A stretch of 64,000 bases of DNA. Origin: Granulicella aggregans. GTDB taxonomy: Bacteria > Acidobacteriota > Terriglobia > Terriglobales > Acidobacteriaceae. This document shows, piece after piece, positions 28,163 through 36,831 of the stretch. Every line of letters starts with the position of its first letter. Within the stretch, counting starts at the first letter, position 1. The stretch spans positions 124,001 through 188,000 of the forward strand of contig NZ_JACHIP010000002.1 of assembly GCF_014203275.1 (NCBI RefSeq), read 5' to 3'. The notes beneath the pieces are model-generated. The model was given only the letters and a program-made list of their open reading frames with translations. It ran no database searches and was not told where the DNA came from. The translations under genes and the position numbers were made by a program.

Positions 28163-29482
28163 TCACGAGGCAGCGGGAGGCATTGCGTGCTGCGAGTGCG
28201 TTAGCCGATTCAGGAAACCCAGACTTGCAGCCTGAATGGCATTTGGCGTGAAACACAGTATTGCGTAAAGCACGTAGATAACTGCCCAGGCAGCTTGCCG
28301 CTTTACTGTCATCTGCCGGTTTGGAGGAGTTTCATCTCCGGACTTTCGCTGGATCTTCCCATCCATGAACAAAAGCAGTACGGTGATGCTCGCGATGTGG
28401 ATGTAAATCCAGCGATTCCAATCGTATGCATAGACAAACAGAATGACCGTGCCGAGAAACGATATTACGACCGTCGTCCATAAGACAGCAACCTCGCGTT
28501 TCATCCGCGAGCGGAGCATCCGGGCACTCTCTGCAACCGCCGGTAGAATGGCGATGGCTGCGAAGATGGGGAACACCACCAGAAAATGGTACTTCCGCAT
28601 ACTGTCCAGCGTATTCGCGCGTGCGTAGGCCATGCTTCGAGTGAAATACGCAATTGCACCGCCGGCACAGATCTGCGAGTTCCCTTCCAGATCTAATTTG
28701 TAACCGAGCGAAGAACATATCTGCGATGCCGCCTCTACGTTGCCGCTGTGTTGGGAGCAAAGGTACGCAACCGCCAGCCCCAGTAAGGCCGGCACGGAGC
28801 ACTCGATCGCCGCCTGCCGCACGGTCTTGCCGCTGATGACGAGAAGGGCAAAAAAGTATGGCGCATAGAACACCATCCCTTCGTGCGACAGCACTACCAA
28901 AACCACCGCAATCGACATGTAGAGCGACGCCATAATCCCACTTATCTGAAATTTGGATAGAAGGACAGCGAACACCGAAAGCGTGGCGAGGTAGAGGATC
29001 TCTTTGTTGAACCCGTTGTGCGGGTGCAGGATCTGGAACCAGAAAGTGGCAGGGGACAACAGGAGCGCCATAAGCCACACATTCCGTGAAGATGCCATTG
29101 CGAGACTTCGGACAGAAACAAAGATCAGTGCATAAAGCGCGAAACACGAGACCAGAAGAAATGCCACGGGGGAGACGTGAAACAGCTTTCCAAGCAGGTA
29201 GAAGACTTCACCCGGTAGCCCCCGTCGTACAAATCCTCCTTCGTAACTGATGAGCCATTGCCCTAGGACCCACCCCCGGGCTGTCTTGGTAAGGACGAAG
29301 CCGAGAACGAAGGTGACTGCTCCAACCAACGAAAAGAAGACATTGACCCAAATCCGTGGAAATTGGATTTTTGCCCATGCCTGTGGGGCAGAGCGCACCG
29401 GTCCGCTCCGAGTTTGCAGATCAACGTGGAGGGGTCCAGACGGTCTCGCATCCGGTTGCTGGGGTTGACGGAGTGTCTGCAT
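28163..29482 (-). CDS. Polytopic membrane protein of unknown function
   Basis: 439 aa with about ten hydrophobic segments after a 45-residue hydrophilic N terminus. An early loop reads SYEGGFVRRGLPG, a motif I associate with uncharacterised EPS-locus membrane proteins; it could be an EpsG/GT-C-like protein, but I cannot assign it. The ATG at 29482 has no visible ribosome binding site, so the true start may be internal. By eye the gene is more A+T-rich than the genes to its left. It lies 20 bases downstream of tRNA-Arg on the same strand. Confidence 0.7.
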   Translation of the reverse strand: MQTLRQPQQPDARPSGPLHVDLQTRSGPVRSAPQAWAKIQFPRIWVNVFFSLVGAVTFVLGFVLTKTARGWVLGQWLISYEGGFVRRGLPGEVFYLLGKLFHVSPVAFLLVSCFALYALIFVSVRSLAMASSRNVWLMALLLSPATFWFQILHPHNGFNKEILYLATLSVFAVLLSKFQISGIMASLYMSIAVVLVVLSHEGMVFYAPYFFALLVISGKTVRQAAIECSVPALLGLAVAYLCSQHSGNVEAASQICSSLGYKLDLEGNSQICAGGAIAYFTRSMAYARANTLDSMRKYHFLVVFPIFAAIAILPAVAESARMLRSRMKREVAVLWTTVVISFLGTVILFVYAYDWNRWIYIHIASITVLLLFMDGKIQRKSGDETPPNRQMTVKRQAAWAVIYVLYAILCFTPNAIQAASLGFLNRLTHSQHAMPPAAS

Positions 29483-29502
29483 AAATATTTGATGGAAAGG
29501 GA

Positions 29503-29579
29503 TGGTGCACCCGAGAAGATTCGAACTTCTGACCTACAGCTTCGGAGGCTGCCGCTCTATCCAGCTGAGCTACGGGTGC
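29503..29579 (-). tRNA. tRNA-Arg (anticodon CCG)
   Basis: A complete 77-base cloverleaf: acceptor arm GCACCCG/CGGGTGC, D arm GCTC...GAGC, anticodon loop CTCCGAA (anticodon CCG, reading CGG), T loop TTCGAAT, discriminator A and an encoded CCA at 29505-29503. No copy of its 3' end and no integrase were seen nearby. Confidence 0.96.
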
Positions 29580-29709
29580 ATGGCTTAAGCCTAGCACGAC
29601 CTGTCGGACACTTCCATCCGGCAAACACCCGAAGTTGACACCTGCCGCGTCACGCTTGAACATCGGAGACGTTCGTGTAGCCGATTCGAAGAAAGCGAGA
29701 CCCTCCGAA

Positions 29710-30258
29710 ATGTTCCTCCGCTCCCTTGCCTGTACGCTGCTGCTTGCCAGTTCCACTCTCGCCGTCCCGACGCTGGGTTGCGCCGCCCAGACAGCCGACT
29801 CCGGCAAGCCCCTCGCCAGCCCCGCCGCGACCGCCATGGCGACAGTGGGCGACGCCAAGATCACGATCGCCTACAATGCTCCCTCGGTGCGCGGCCGCAA
29901 GATCGTGGGCGGCCTGGTTCCCTACGGAAAGGTCTGGCGCACCGGCGCGAACCCCGCCACTACTATTACCACCACATCCGACCTGCACTTCGGAAAGCTG
30001 CTGGTGCCAGCTGGGACGCACACCATCTACAGCTACCCCAGCGAAAAGGAGTGGCTGTTGATCCTCAACAAGCAGACGGGCCAGTGGGGCACAGAGTATG
30101 ACATTACTCAGGACCTGGGTCGGGTACCGATGACCGCGAAGCCGATGGCCAGCCCGCAGGAAGTCATGTCCATCAGCTTCGAGAACACGACGGCTACCTC
30201 GGCCGAGCTGCATGTGCGTTGGGAGAAGACAGACGAGTTTGTGAAGATTACGAAGTAG
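29710..30258 (+). CDS. DUF2911 domain secreted protein
   Basis: From ATG 29710 (182 aa) the protein begins with a normal signal peptide (MFLRSLACTLLLASS, cleavage near CAAQ). The frame runs back to 29635, but that extension lacks a signal and looks spurious. The DUF2911 core includes ITIAYNAPSVRGRKI, YGKVWRTGANPAT and PAGTHTIYSYP, the usual order in this family. Its function is unknown; DUF2911 proteins are common in Bacteroidota and Acidobacteriota. It converges on scpA. Confidence 0.85.
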   Translation: MFLRSLACTLLLASSTLAVPTLGCAAQTADSGKPLASPAATAMATVGDAKITIAYNAPSVRGRKIVGGLVPYGKVWRTGANPATTITTTSDLHFGKLLVPAGTHTIYSYPSEKEWLLILNKQTGQWGTEYDITQDLGRVPMTAKPMASPQEVMSISFENTTATSAELHVRWEKTDEFVKITK

Positions 30259-30273
30259 TCGCGAATCGGGTGC

Positions 30274-30299
30274 CCCACGTCTCGTTTCTGAGACGTGGG
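30274..30299. repeat. Inverted repeat between convergent genes
   Basis: A perfect 10-bp stem CCCACGTCTC/GAGACGTGGG with a GTTTCT loop, 15 bases after the DUF2911 stop and 15 bases before the scpA stop. There is no T tract on either strand. It could act as a weak bidirectional terminator, or be a REP-like palindrome of the kind scattered through Acidobacteriota genomes. The latter is a guess. Confidence 0.6.
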
Positions 30300-30314
30300 T
30301 GGATCGCCCAGTCG

Positions 30315-31355
30315 TTAGCGCCAGTCGTCCCGAGTCTGAGCCTGATCTGCGAAGACCGCATCGAAGTTCTCCGTCTTCTTGATGAGGATGTCCCCCATCA
30401 ATGCGGGCTGATTCAGCAGAACAGCCTGAAGCCTTACCAGCTCCAGCATTGCCAGAAACATGCAAATCAGCGCGCGCTCCGAGTGCGTCTGGTGCAGCAG
30501 CTTGCGCAGTGAGACCGGCTTCTCCTCCATCAGCAGCCGGCGCTTCACATACTCGATCATCTGCGCAACCGTCACCGATTCCTCGTCCACATTCAGCACC
30601 GGTCGCGACCTCATCCGGGCCAGAATGTCCTGGAAGACACGAACCAGATCCGGGACATCTGCGGCGATCTCGCGCTCGGCACTCGTGTCCTCGCGAAACT
30701 CGCGAATGCCGGGGACCGACCAGGTCGCCTCTTCGATCTGCTGCTTCTGCATGAGCATCTGCGCGGCAGCCTTGAAGCGCTCGTGCTCCAGCAGACGCTC
30801 TACCAACTCGCGGCGCGGATCTTCGGAATCAGCCCCCGTAACATCGCTGGGGTCGCGTGGCAGCATGGTCTTGCTCTTGATGTGGATCAGCAGCGACGCC
30901 ATGTAGATGAACTCGCCTGCAGAATCGACATCGACTTGCTTGAGGTGGTGCGTGTACTCGAGAAACTGCGACGTGATCTGCGAGATCGGGATGTCGTAGA
31001 TGTCTATATTTTGCTTGCGGATCAGGTCGAGCAGTAGGTCGAACGGCCCATCATAGACCTGTCCCACGGTGACGGAGAACGGCGACTGTGAAGCTTCTTC
31101 CTTGGCGGCTGAATTCTTCTTCGCGTCGCCGCGCTTCGACTCCGGCAGGGGCGCAGCGATGGGACGGGACTCGAGCGCGAAGGGCTCCTGCAGAGTAGGC
31201 TCGCTCACTGCATCGTTTTCTTTCGAAGAGTCCCCAGAACCGTCATCTTGAGCGGAGCGCAGCGGAGTCGAAGGACCTGCATCTCCGCTCACTGCCGCAC
31301 TCTCGCTTGGATCTTCAGCCTCAACTGCGTCGCTTTGAACAATCTCCTCGGCCAT
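30315..31355 (-). CDS. scpA: Segregation and condensation protein A
   Basis: Residues about 92-346 are a full ScpA kleisin: VYDGPFDLLLDLIRKQNIDI, the IPISQITSQFLEY helix and a C-terminal winged-helix part. ScpA bridges the SMC head domains with ScpB. The first 90 residues are an acidic, low-complexity extension not typical of ScpA (usual length about 250). Part of it (residues about 29-40) is encoded by a repeat-like DNA element. It starts two bases after trpS. No scpB follows; the next gene is convergent. Confidence 0.93.
   Translation of the reverse strand: MAEEIVQSDAVEAEDPSESAAVSGDAGPSTPLRSAQDDGSGDSSKENDAVSEPTLQEPFALESRPIAAPLPESKRGDAKKNSAAKEEASQSPFSVTVGQVYDGPFDLLLDLIRKQNIDIYDIPISQITSQFLEYTHHLKQVDVDSAGEFIYMASLLIHIKSKTMLPRDPSDVTGADSEDPRRELVERLLEHERFKAAAQMLMQKQQIEEATWSVPGIREFREDTSAEREIAADVPDLVRVFQDILARMRSRPVLNVDEESVTVAQMIEYVKRRLLMEEKPVSLRKLLHQTHSERALICMFLAMLELVRLQAVLLNQPALMGDILIKKTENFDAVFADQAQTRDDWR
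31240..31280. repeat. Repeat-like element inside the scpA N-terminal extension
   Basis: On the + strand the segment reads CGTCATCTTGAGCGGAGCGC and continues AGCGGAGTCGAAGGACCTG. I recall this type of sequence as a dispersed intergenic element in several environmental bacteria, often appearing in translated form as STPLRSAQDD. Here it is in frame and encodes residues about 27-40 of ScpA. There is only one copy in the window, so the repeat status rests on memory. Confidence 0.45.
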
Positions 31356-31357
31356 GA

Positions 31358-32473
31358 CTATCTCAACCCCATCGCTCTGCGAACGTCACTCATCGTCAGG
31401 TTCGCACGCTCGTTGGCCTTGATGTTTCCGGCCTCAAGGATCGCGGCAACTTCCTCTGGATGGGACTCATAGTAAGCTCGCCTTTCCTGGATCGGCTTCA
31501 GTTCCTTTACAACTGCGTCCGCGAGCCAGCCCTTGCACTGAATGCAACCAATGCCCGCAGTCGTGCAGCCCTGGCGGACCTCCGCCTGCACGTCATCGCT
31601 CGAGAAGACCTTGTGCAGATCGAAGACCGGGCAGACGTCCGGATTGCCCGGATCAGTCCGCCTCACGCGTGCTGGATCGGTCACCATCGTCTTCAACTTC
31701 GCGCGAATATCCGGCTCAGTCTCGGACAACAGAATCGTATTGCCGTAGCTCTTCGACATCTTGCGACCGTCGAGTCCTGGCAGCTTTGGCGAGGGCGTCA
31801 GCATAACAGCAGGTTCGGGAAGAATCTCGTTGACCGGAGCAATCTGCGATAGCTCGGCCGTAAGTTTCTCCTTATCGGAGTGAGCTTCGGACAGGACCGA
31901 CGTCGTCTTCGATCCGTAGATGTGATTGAACCGTCGCGCAATCTCACGCGTGATCTCGACGTGCGCTGCCTGATCCTGACCTACCGGAACGTACTTCGGC
32001 TTGTACAGCAGGATGTCCGCCGACTGCAGCAGCGGATATCCGAGAAAGCCATAGGTCGCGAGGTCTTTCTCCTTTAGCTGTTCCTGCTGGTCCTTATACG
32101 TGGGAACACGCTCCAGCCAAGTCACGGGCGTGATGTTGCTCAAGAGCAGGTGGAGAACCGCATGAGCCGGTACCGCGCTCTGAATGAAGATGGTGCATCG
32201 GCTCGGATCAAGTCCCGCCGCGAGGAAGTCCAGGACGACGTCGTCAATATTGGCGTTGATCTTCGAGGTGTCCGCGTAGTCCGTCGTCAGCGCATGCCAG
32301 TCCGCGATGAAGAAGTAGCACTCGAACTCGTGCTGCAGCTTGACCCAGTTGTACAGCGCTCCCATGTAGTTTCCGAGATGCAGTTTTCCTGTCGGCCGCA
32401 TGCCGCTCAGCACGCGTGGCCGTCCGCCGGCAGGGGCCGGATTTTGCCCTAATTCAGTCGTCGAAAGTGTCAT
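31358..32473 (-). CDS. trpS: Tryptophanyl-tRNA synthetase
   Basis: 371-aa class I synthetase with the HIGH-type motif HLGNYMGAL (32-40) and the KMSKS motif in GRKMSKSYGNT. It charges tRNA-Trp. The length is a little above the common 330-350. It is the middle gene of a leftward block (site-2-protease homologue, trpS, scpA) with 46 bases to the upstream gene and two to scpA, so it is probably co-transcribed with both. Confidence 0.96.
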   Translation of the reverse strand: MTLSTTELGQNPAPAGGRPRVLSGMRPTGKLHLGNYMGALYNWVKLQHEFECYFFIADWHALTTDYADTSKINANIDDVVLDFLAAGLDPSRCTIFIQSAVPAHAVLHLLLSNITPVTWLERVPTYKDQQEQLKEKDLATYGFLGYPLLQSADILLYKPKYVPVGQDQAAHVEITREIARRFNHIYGSKTTSVLSEAHSDKEKLTAELSQIAPVNEILPEPAVMLTPSPKLPGLDGRKMSKSYGNTILLSETEPDIRAKLKTMVTDPARVRRTDPGNPDVCPVFDLHKVFSSDDVQAEVRQGCTTAGIGCIQCKGWLADAVVKELKPIQERRAYYESHPEEVAAILEAGNIKANERANLTMSDVRRAMGLR

Positions 32474-32519
32474 TCCCTGCTGTGTTCCTCAATAGGCCAT
32501 GGTACTTGATCGACCAGTG

Positions 32520-33215
32520 TTAAAGCGCGTTCAGGACGCTATCAAAGATCGTCAGCATCGGGACCAGAATGAACATGATGATTCGGAAGCCGATGAAAAA
32601 GAAGGCGATCATCAGGTAGAAGCTCCAACTGTCGAAGGTCTGCTGAGCGTTGTAGGGCAAGAAGTAGCGCAACACCTTCCCGCCGTCGAGCGACGGCAGA
32701 GGGATCAAGTTGAAGGCGAAGAGCAGCAGATTCACCAGGATGCCGTAGTAGAGAAACAGCAGGATGGGGAAGATCGGCGGCAGGTCGAGCGTCGAGACCA
32801 TGGGATCGCGGAAGGCCAGTCGCGAGGCGATATCGAGCGACTCCGTCGTGCCGGCAACCGTATGCTTTAGCACCACCAGTATAGCCAGGCAGACCGCAGC
32901 CGCCGCCAGGTGCGCAAGCGGGCCGGTCAGATAGATAAACATCTCATCTTTGTAGCGCTTCAGGTTGCGCGTTGTGATCGGGATGGGCTTGCCCCAGCCG
33001 AGCACCAGAGGGCTGCGAAAGATGAAGAGGGCGGGCCAAATGATCGTCCCGAGAACGTCGTAGTGCTTCAGCGGGTTCAGGCTGATCCGGCCGAGCATCT
33101 TGGCTGTTGGGTCGCCGAGGCGATTAGCCATCCATGCCTGGGCGGCATCGTGGATCGAAATCGCCAAAAGAAGAACAACAAATTCAAAGATTGCGAGTGC
33201 AACGTCCTGACTCAT
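32520..33215 (-). CDS. Site-2-protease (M50) family membrane protein with a degenerate zinc motif
   Basis: 231 aa with the fold pattern of the small S2P-like family: ISIHDAAQAWMANRLGDPTA near the N terminus, LNPLKHYD, LGWGKPIPI, LTGPLAHLAAA and FNLIPLPSLDGG. The family normally has HExxH in the first helix. Here it is H22-D-A-A-Q26, with Glu changed to Asp and the second His to Gln. The other metal ligand, the Asp of LDGG (D177), is kept. Catalysis in the usual way is doubtful. Co-directional with trpS and scpA. Confidence 0.88.
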   Translation of the reverse strand: MSQDVALAIFEFVVLLLAISIHDAAQAWMANRLGDPTAKMLGRISLNPLKHYDVLGTIIWPALFIFRSPLVLGWGKPIPITTRNLKRYKDEMFIYLTGPLAHLAAAAVCLAILVVLKHTVAGTTESLDIASRLAFRDPMVSTLDLPPIFPILLFLYYGILVNLLLFAFNLIPLPSLDGGKVLRYFLPYNAQQTFDSWSFYLMIAFFFIGFRIIMFILVPMLTIFDSVLNAL

Positions 33216-33273
33216 GCTTCAAGCTTATCGGAAGCATGAGTCAGGCGCAGAGCCGAGGGCCATCGAGGTAGAG

Positions 33274-33996
33274 CTATTGCAGTGAGAAAACCGCGTACAC
33301 AGTAGCGGACCTGGAGATCTTCGCGGGGCTGATTGCGAGGGGCTGGAATCGCTCTCGAGCATCGGAAATCTTGGCGAAGGCGTTCAACCTGTCGAACTGA
33401 CGGGGTTGCGCGTTTGAAGGCGTTTGATTGCTGGCATAGACCAGCGGTCCAAGCGTCACCTTCAGTCCCTTCGCCATTCCCTCCGCGATCTGCTGAGCAT
33501 GCACCAGCGCCTTCGTTGCGGCTTCAGATTCGAGCGCCTGATCGTCTACAAGTTGCCAGTCGATCCCACCGCTGTTATTCGCTCCCGCCGTAATCGCCAG
33601 ATGCAACGTCTCCGCGGCATCCTTCGCCGGCACCGTGACGCCCCACGACTGCGCCGCTACGAACCGAATTCCTTTGCTATACCGCACCTTGTCGTTGTCA
33701 TCGATCGCCGTCAGATTCTGCTCGCGGCTCTCAATCCCCTCGGCCTTCACTCCGGCGTCCTTGAGTGCCTTTACTACGGCGTTCGAGACCTTCGACGCCT
33801 CCCCATAGGTCGAATCCTGATCCGGCCCATACACCGTGAACCCGATCGAGACGATCGCCCGGTCTGCAATTGCCTGTGCCTCGTCCGTCGTAGTGATAGC
33901 GATCGTCCGGTTATCTTTGTTCACCTGAATCGTCTGCGCTTGCGCCGCAAACGTCATCGCCGCAAGCGCGACCACTGAAAGTCCAATTCTGTACAT
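33274..33996 (-). CDS. SIMPL (DUF541) domain secreted protein
   Basis: ATG 33996 follows GAGGAA at a normal distance and starts a clear signal peptide (YRIGLSVVALAAMTFAAQAQ). The longer frame to 34170 is very Arg/Ser-rich and unlikely. The 240-aa product has the DUF541 layout: ITTTDEAQAIADRAIVSIGF, a central SKVSNAVVKALKDAGV helix and a C-terminal conserved beta part. SIMPL proteins are periplasmic and of uncertain role. Confidence 0.88.
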   Translation of the reverse strand: MYRIGLSVVALAAMTFAAQAQTIQVNKDNRTIAITTTDEAQAIADRAIVSIGFTVYGPDQDSTYGEASKVSNAVVKALKDAGVKAEGIESREQNLTAIDDNDKVRYSKGIRFVAAQSWGVTVPAKDAAETLHLAITAGANNSGGIDWQLVDDQALESEAATKALVHAQQIAEGMAKGLKVTLGPLVYASNQTPSNAQPRQFDRLNAFAKISDARERFQPLAISPAKISRSATVYAVFSLQ

Positions 33997-34039
33997 AATT
34001 CCTCGTTCGAGAGTCTTCAGCGGCCAAGCCGCAGGTGGG

Positions 34040-34240
34040 TTAGACGTCGCCATCCTGCTTTTCGAGCAGATCGGCCAGCGTCTCTTGATGCTTCGGCTTC
34101 GCCGCGAGCTTCTGTTTGGGGTCCGGAATGACGCGCTCCGGCGGCGGCGTGCCGACGCGGTCTCGCGCATTCTCCTTGACCGCCTTCACAATCGAAAACA
34201 CTCTCTTTTTTGCCTTCTTCATGCCACTTTCTTTCCCCAT
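34040..34240 (-). CDS. Small basic protein of unknown function
   Basis: 66 aa from ATG 34240, or 60 aa from ATG 34222, which is followed by a Lys-rich start (KKAKKRVFSIVKAVKENA). The sequence is protein-like: a basic helix, a Pro-rich GTPPPERVIPD linker and an acidic amphipathic end (ETLADLLEKQDGD). I cannot name a family. The opposite-strand frame at 34085-34291 has no such features. It lies 43 bases upstream of the SIMPL gene on the same strand. Confidence 0.55.
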   Translation of the reverse strand: MGKESGMKKAKKRVFSIVKAVKENARDRVGTPPPERVIPDPKQKLAAKPKHQETLADLLEKQDGDV

Positions 34241-34366
34241 CACCAAGAACAAAAGCTGGCGACTCGGTCATTATCCACTACTTCACTCTGAGACACACAA
34301 GGCCTAAGATACTGGAGGCGCAGAAGTATTGCCCGCGTCGGCACCAAAAGGGGAGGGACACCACGC

Positions 34367-34639
34367 ATGGAAGAACGCGATTTTTTTGATGAACGGCCCG
34401 AGAGCCGTACGCATACGATCACATGTCCGCACTGCGGTCAGCCCGGGGAGTACGAGGTAAGCTGGCTGGTCCGCCGGAAGAAGGCCCAGCTCCCGCGCGG
34501 TGCAGACGACCGGGACCGCGCCCGCTTCGCCAAGGCACAGAGCTATATGGTCCGCCGCGACGACATGCTCGGCTGCAAAAACATTCGATGCCGCAAGCGC
34601 TTCGACGTGACCAGCATCCAGTCAGTGGCGTTCATTTAG
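34367..34639 (+). CDS. Small zinc-ribbon-like protein
   Basis: 90 aa after GGGGAGGGA. Two pairs of Cys (CPHCG at about 20-24 and CKNIRC near residue 70) form a likely zinc ribbon, with a charged middle (LVRRKKAQLPRGADDRDR). No enzyme motif is seen. It could bind nucleic acid or a protein partner; function unknown. It is divergent from the small basic protein gene. Confidence 0.7.
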   Translation: MEERDFFDERPESRTHTITCPHCGQPGEYEVSWLVRRKKAQLPRGADDRDRARFAKAQSYMVRRDDMLGCKNIRCRKRFDVTSIQSVAFI

Positions 34640-34920
34640 AACGCGGCGTCGGGGGATGCGACCGGAGGGATCAACGAACCACTCCGGCCGACCGATAGCG
34701 AAGAAGGTCAGCAAGCGGCGGGGACTGGATGACATCTATAGACTGCCTCAGATGGCTTGAAGCTGACGTACCGACCGGGTTACCAGGGTAGGGCGAGACC
34801 CTGCAGAGGCGATCTAACGCCTTGAGCGCGTTGCTATAATCGACGCACCGAAAGCTAATTCACAGATCAATTCAGCTCAGCGTTTGCAATCGTGTAAGAA
34901 GCCGGAAAGGCCAACCACCC
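34640..34920. other. Intergenic region with candidate promoter and hairpin
   Basis: No gene is seen. A TATAAT at 34835-34840 is a candidate -10 for the following membrane protein, though no good -35 is present at 17 bases. A small hairpin, CAGGGT/ACCCTG, lies just upstream near 34788-34808. Structured RNA in this stretch cannot be excluded by eye. Confidence 0.35.
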
Positions 34921-36651
34921 ATGCTGCTGTCGGATTCCCCTGTCAAATTGAATTATGCCGAACCGGACCCAGGATGGACGCTTTTCGATAAGGTGCTGGT
35001 TTGGGCCATTGCGGTTTATGGTGCGATGGCGTCGCTCCTTCTGCTCTTGACACCGAAGCTGTTCCTTCCGGCCGAAGACGCGGCGATCCTCTTTCAGTTC
35101 AGCCGGAACCTAGCAGTCAACGGCGCCATCACGTTCATTCCGATGGGCCCGCGCGCTGAAGGTGCAACCGACTTCGCTTGGATGGCGCTGATCTCGCTGG
35201 GTATGAAGCTGCACATCGATCCGATGTGGCTGGTGGCGGTACTGAATGTTGCGTCGATTCTGCTGCTGGCGGACCTTCTGATCAGGATCGCAGGGCGCAA
35301 GCCGAAGTTGCTCTCTCTGTTCTTCGTAGTGGGCACCATCGCCCTGATGCCACAGATCGTGGCGGCGATCGGGGGCTTTTCAAGCCTGCCGTTCGCCTAT
35401 CTGCTGATTGCGTTCGTTTACTTCTTTCTTCAAAGAAACGATGCTGCGATGGCAATCGCCGGCCTGGTGCTTTGCCTCTTCCGTCCGGACGGAGTGGTGT
35501 TTGTCGTTCCCATGCTGATTGCCGGTCTGATGATCTATCCGGCTCGTTCGCGGCGGCTGGCGCTTTACACGGTTTTGTTTGTTGTGCCGGGACTCTGCTA
35601 CTTCGTCTGGCGTTGGCATTACTTCGGCCAGATGCTACCGCTGCCCTTCCTTGTGAAAGCAAGTGCGCCGCGCATCTGGCATCTGTTTGTCGAGACCTCG
35701 CTGAAGCAATGGAAGCTTCTTGGCCTCTTCTCCCTGGTAGTGCTGATCTTTGCAATGCGCGGGCGTCTAGCTGATGCCCGGAACCGGGCTGTTCTGTTGT
35801 GCATCGTTGTGCTGCCGAACCTGTTTTACCTCGCCATGCGACTGGACCAGAACGTCGGCCACCGGTTCTTCATCTATCTGCCGATCGGGACGGCGCTGCT
35901 GATTGCGATGAACTGGACGGAGCTGCGCCTGAAGGCGCCGACGCTGCTGCGGCTAAGCGTTCTCCTGTGGGTAGTGCTGATCGCGCGGATCTGGTTCACA
36001 GAAGGCAAATATGCTTACGTTCTGCAGTACGACAACCGGCGCGCCATCGCGCAGGAGATGGCGAACCTGCCGCCCGGCAAGCTGATCCTGAGCGAAGCGG
36101 GGCTGGTAACGTATTACTCACATTGGGCCGTGTACGACCCGTGGGGCTTGAATACCGCGGATTTTGCAAAGCGGCTCTTCAAGCCGTCGGACGTAGAGGA
36201 GATCAAGCCGGACCTTATCCTGGTCTACACGGGTGGCGATATTGACTGTTTTCGCCACGCGGATTGGGATGTTCCCTACACAGCCCGGACATGGAAGCAC
36301 ATGACGCGGAATGTGCTTGCGGGCGCAGACTTGGCGAACTACCAGCTTTGGCTGCTACCGGCGGGCAATACGCGCTACAGGAGCTGGAAACATGAACCGG
36401 GATGGGAGGGCGACCAGGAGTGCTGGCTCGTCCGCAAAAACGGTGTCGACGAGGCGCAACTGACCTCCATTTTGGCGCGACACGGCGGTTTGCCGGCACA
36501 GGACTATCTGGCACATTCACCAGGGCCAGGGCCGGGTGGCAATGGGTTGGAGGTCGATGGGGTGAAGCCGCCGGTCGACAACGAGAAGAGAACAGGCCTT
36601 CGGCTGGTCAAGCACTGGCTAGGCGAAGCGTGGCGCTCGCTGGATGAGTAG
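34921..36651 (+). CDS. GT-C-like polytopic membrane glycosyltransferase
   Basis: 576 aa with about ten membrane helices, an early periplasmic loop AEDAAILFQFSRNLAVNG followed by RAEGATDFAWM, and a C-terminal soluble domain (about 370-576). Acidic residues in the first loop and an (E/D)G-x-(T/S)-(D/N)-(F/P) element are seen in AftB/ArnT-like GT-C enzymes that use polyprenyl-phosphate sugars. The C-terminal soluble part with LPPGKLILSEAG is common in that group. The acceptor is unknown. The gene stands alone, away from the EPS cluster. Confidence 0.65.
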   Translation: MLLSDSPVKLNYAEPDPGWTLFDKVLVWAIAVYGAMASLLLLLTPKLFLPAEDAAILFQFSRNLAVNGAITFIPMGPRAEGATDFAWMALISLGMKLHIDPMWLVAVLNVASILLLADLLIRIAGRKPKLLSLFFVVGTIALMPQIVAAIGGFSSLPFAYLLIAFVYFFLQRNDAAMAIAGLVLCLFRPDGVVFVVPMLIAGLMIYPARSRRLALYTVLFVVPGLCYFVWRWHYFGQMLPLPFLVKASAPRIWHLFVETSLKQWKLLGLFSLVVLIFAMRGRLADARNRAVLLCIVVLPNLFYLAMRLDQNVGHRFFIYLPIGTALLIAMNWTELRLKAPTLLRLSVLLWVVLIARIWFTEGKYAYVLQYDNRRAIAQEMANLPPGKLILSEAGLVTYYSHWAVYDPWGLNTADFAKRLFKPSDVEEIKPDLILVYTGGDIDCFRHADWDVPYTARTWKHMTRNVLAGADLANYQLWLLPAGNTRYRSWKHEPGWEGDQECWLVRKNGVDEAQLTSILARHGGLPAQDYLAHSPGPGPGGNGLEVDGVKPPVDNEKRTGLRLVKHWLGEAWRSLDE

Positions 36652-36682
36652 GCGAAGGCCCATCGATTTCGGCCTTTACGAA

Positions 36683-36696
36683 TGAATGGACATTCA
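36683..36696. promoter_or_regulatory. Palindromic operator candidate (TGAATG-GA-CATTCA)
   Basis: A perfect palindrome with 6-base half-sites and a 2-base spacer, 135 bases upstream of the small membrane protein gene that precedes the Emo-like gene. The same architecture occurs once more, just before etfB (39715-39728). A weaker version, GAATG-CTT-CATTC, lies at 36731-36743. The half-site matches the one reported for the TetR-type FadR of Bacillus, which controls etf genes, but the spacing differs. Confidence 0.55.
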
Positions 36697-36831
36697 GCTA
36701 TCCTTCGCTGCGTAGACGAACCCCTGAATCGAATGCTTCATTCAGCCGATACAAACCCTTTAGGCCAACTAAATGAGCAAGCTGTGATTTAATGGGTCTG
36801 TACTGAACCGACGCAGGAGAGAACAAGACCG

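Noticed and set aside
29503..29579. tRNA-Arg as an attachment site bounding an island with the EPS cluster
   Set aside because: No integrase and no second copy of the tRNA 3' end were found in the window.
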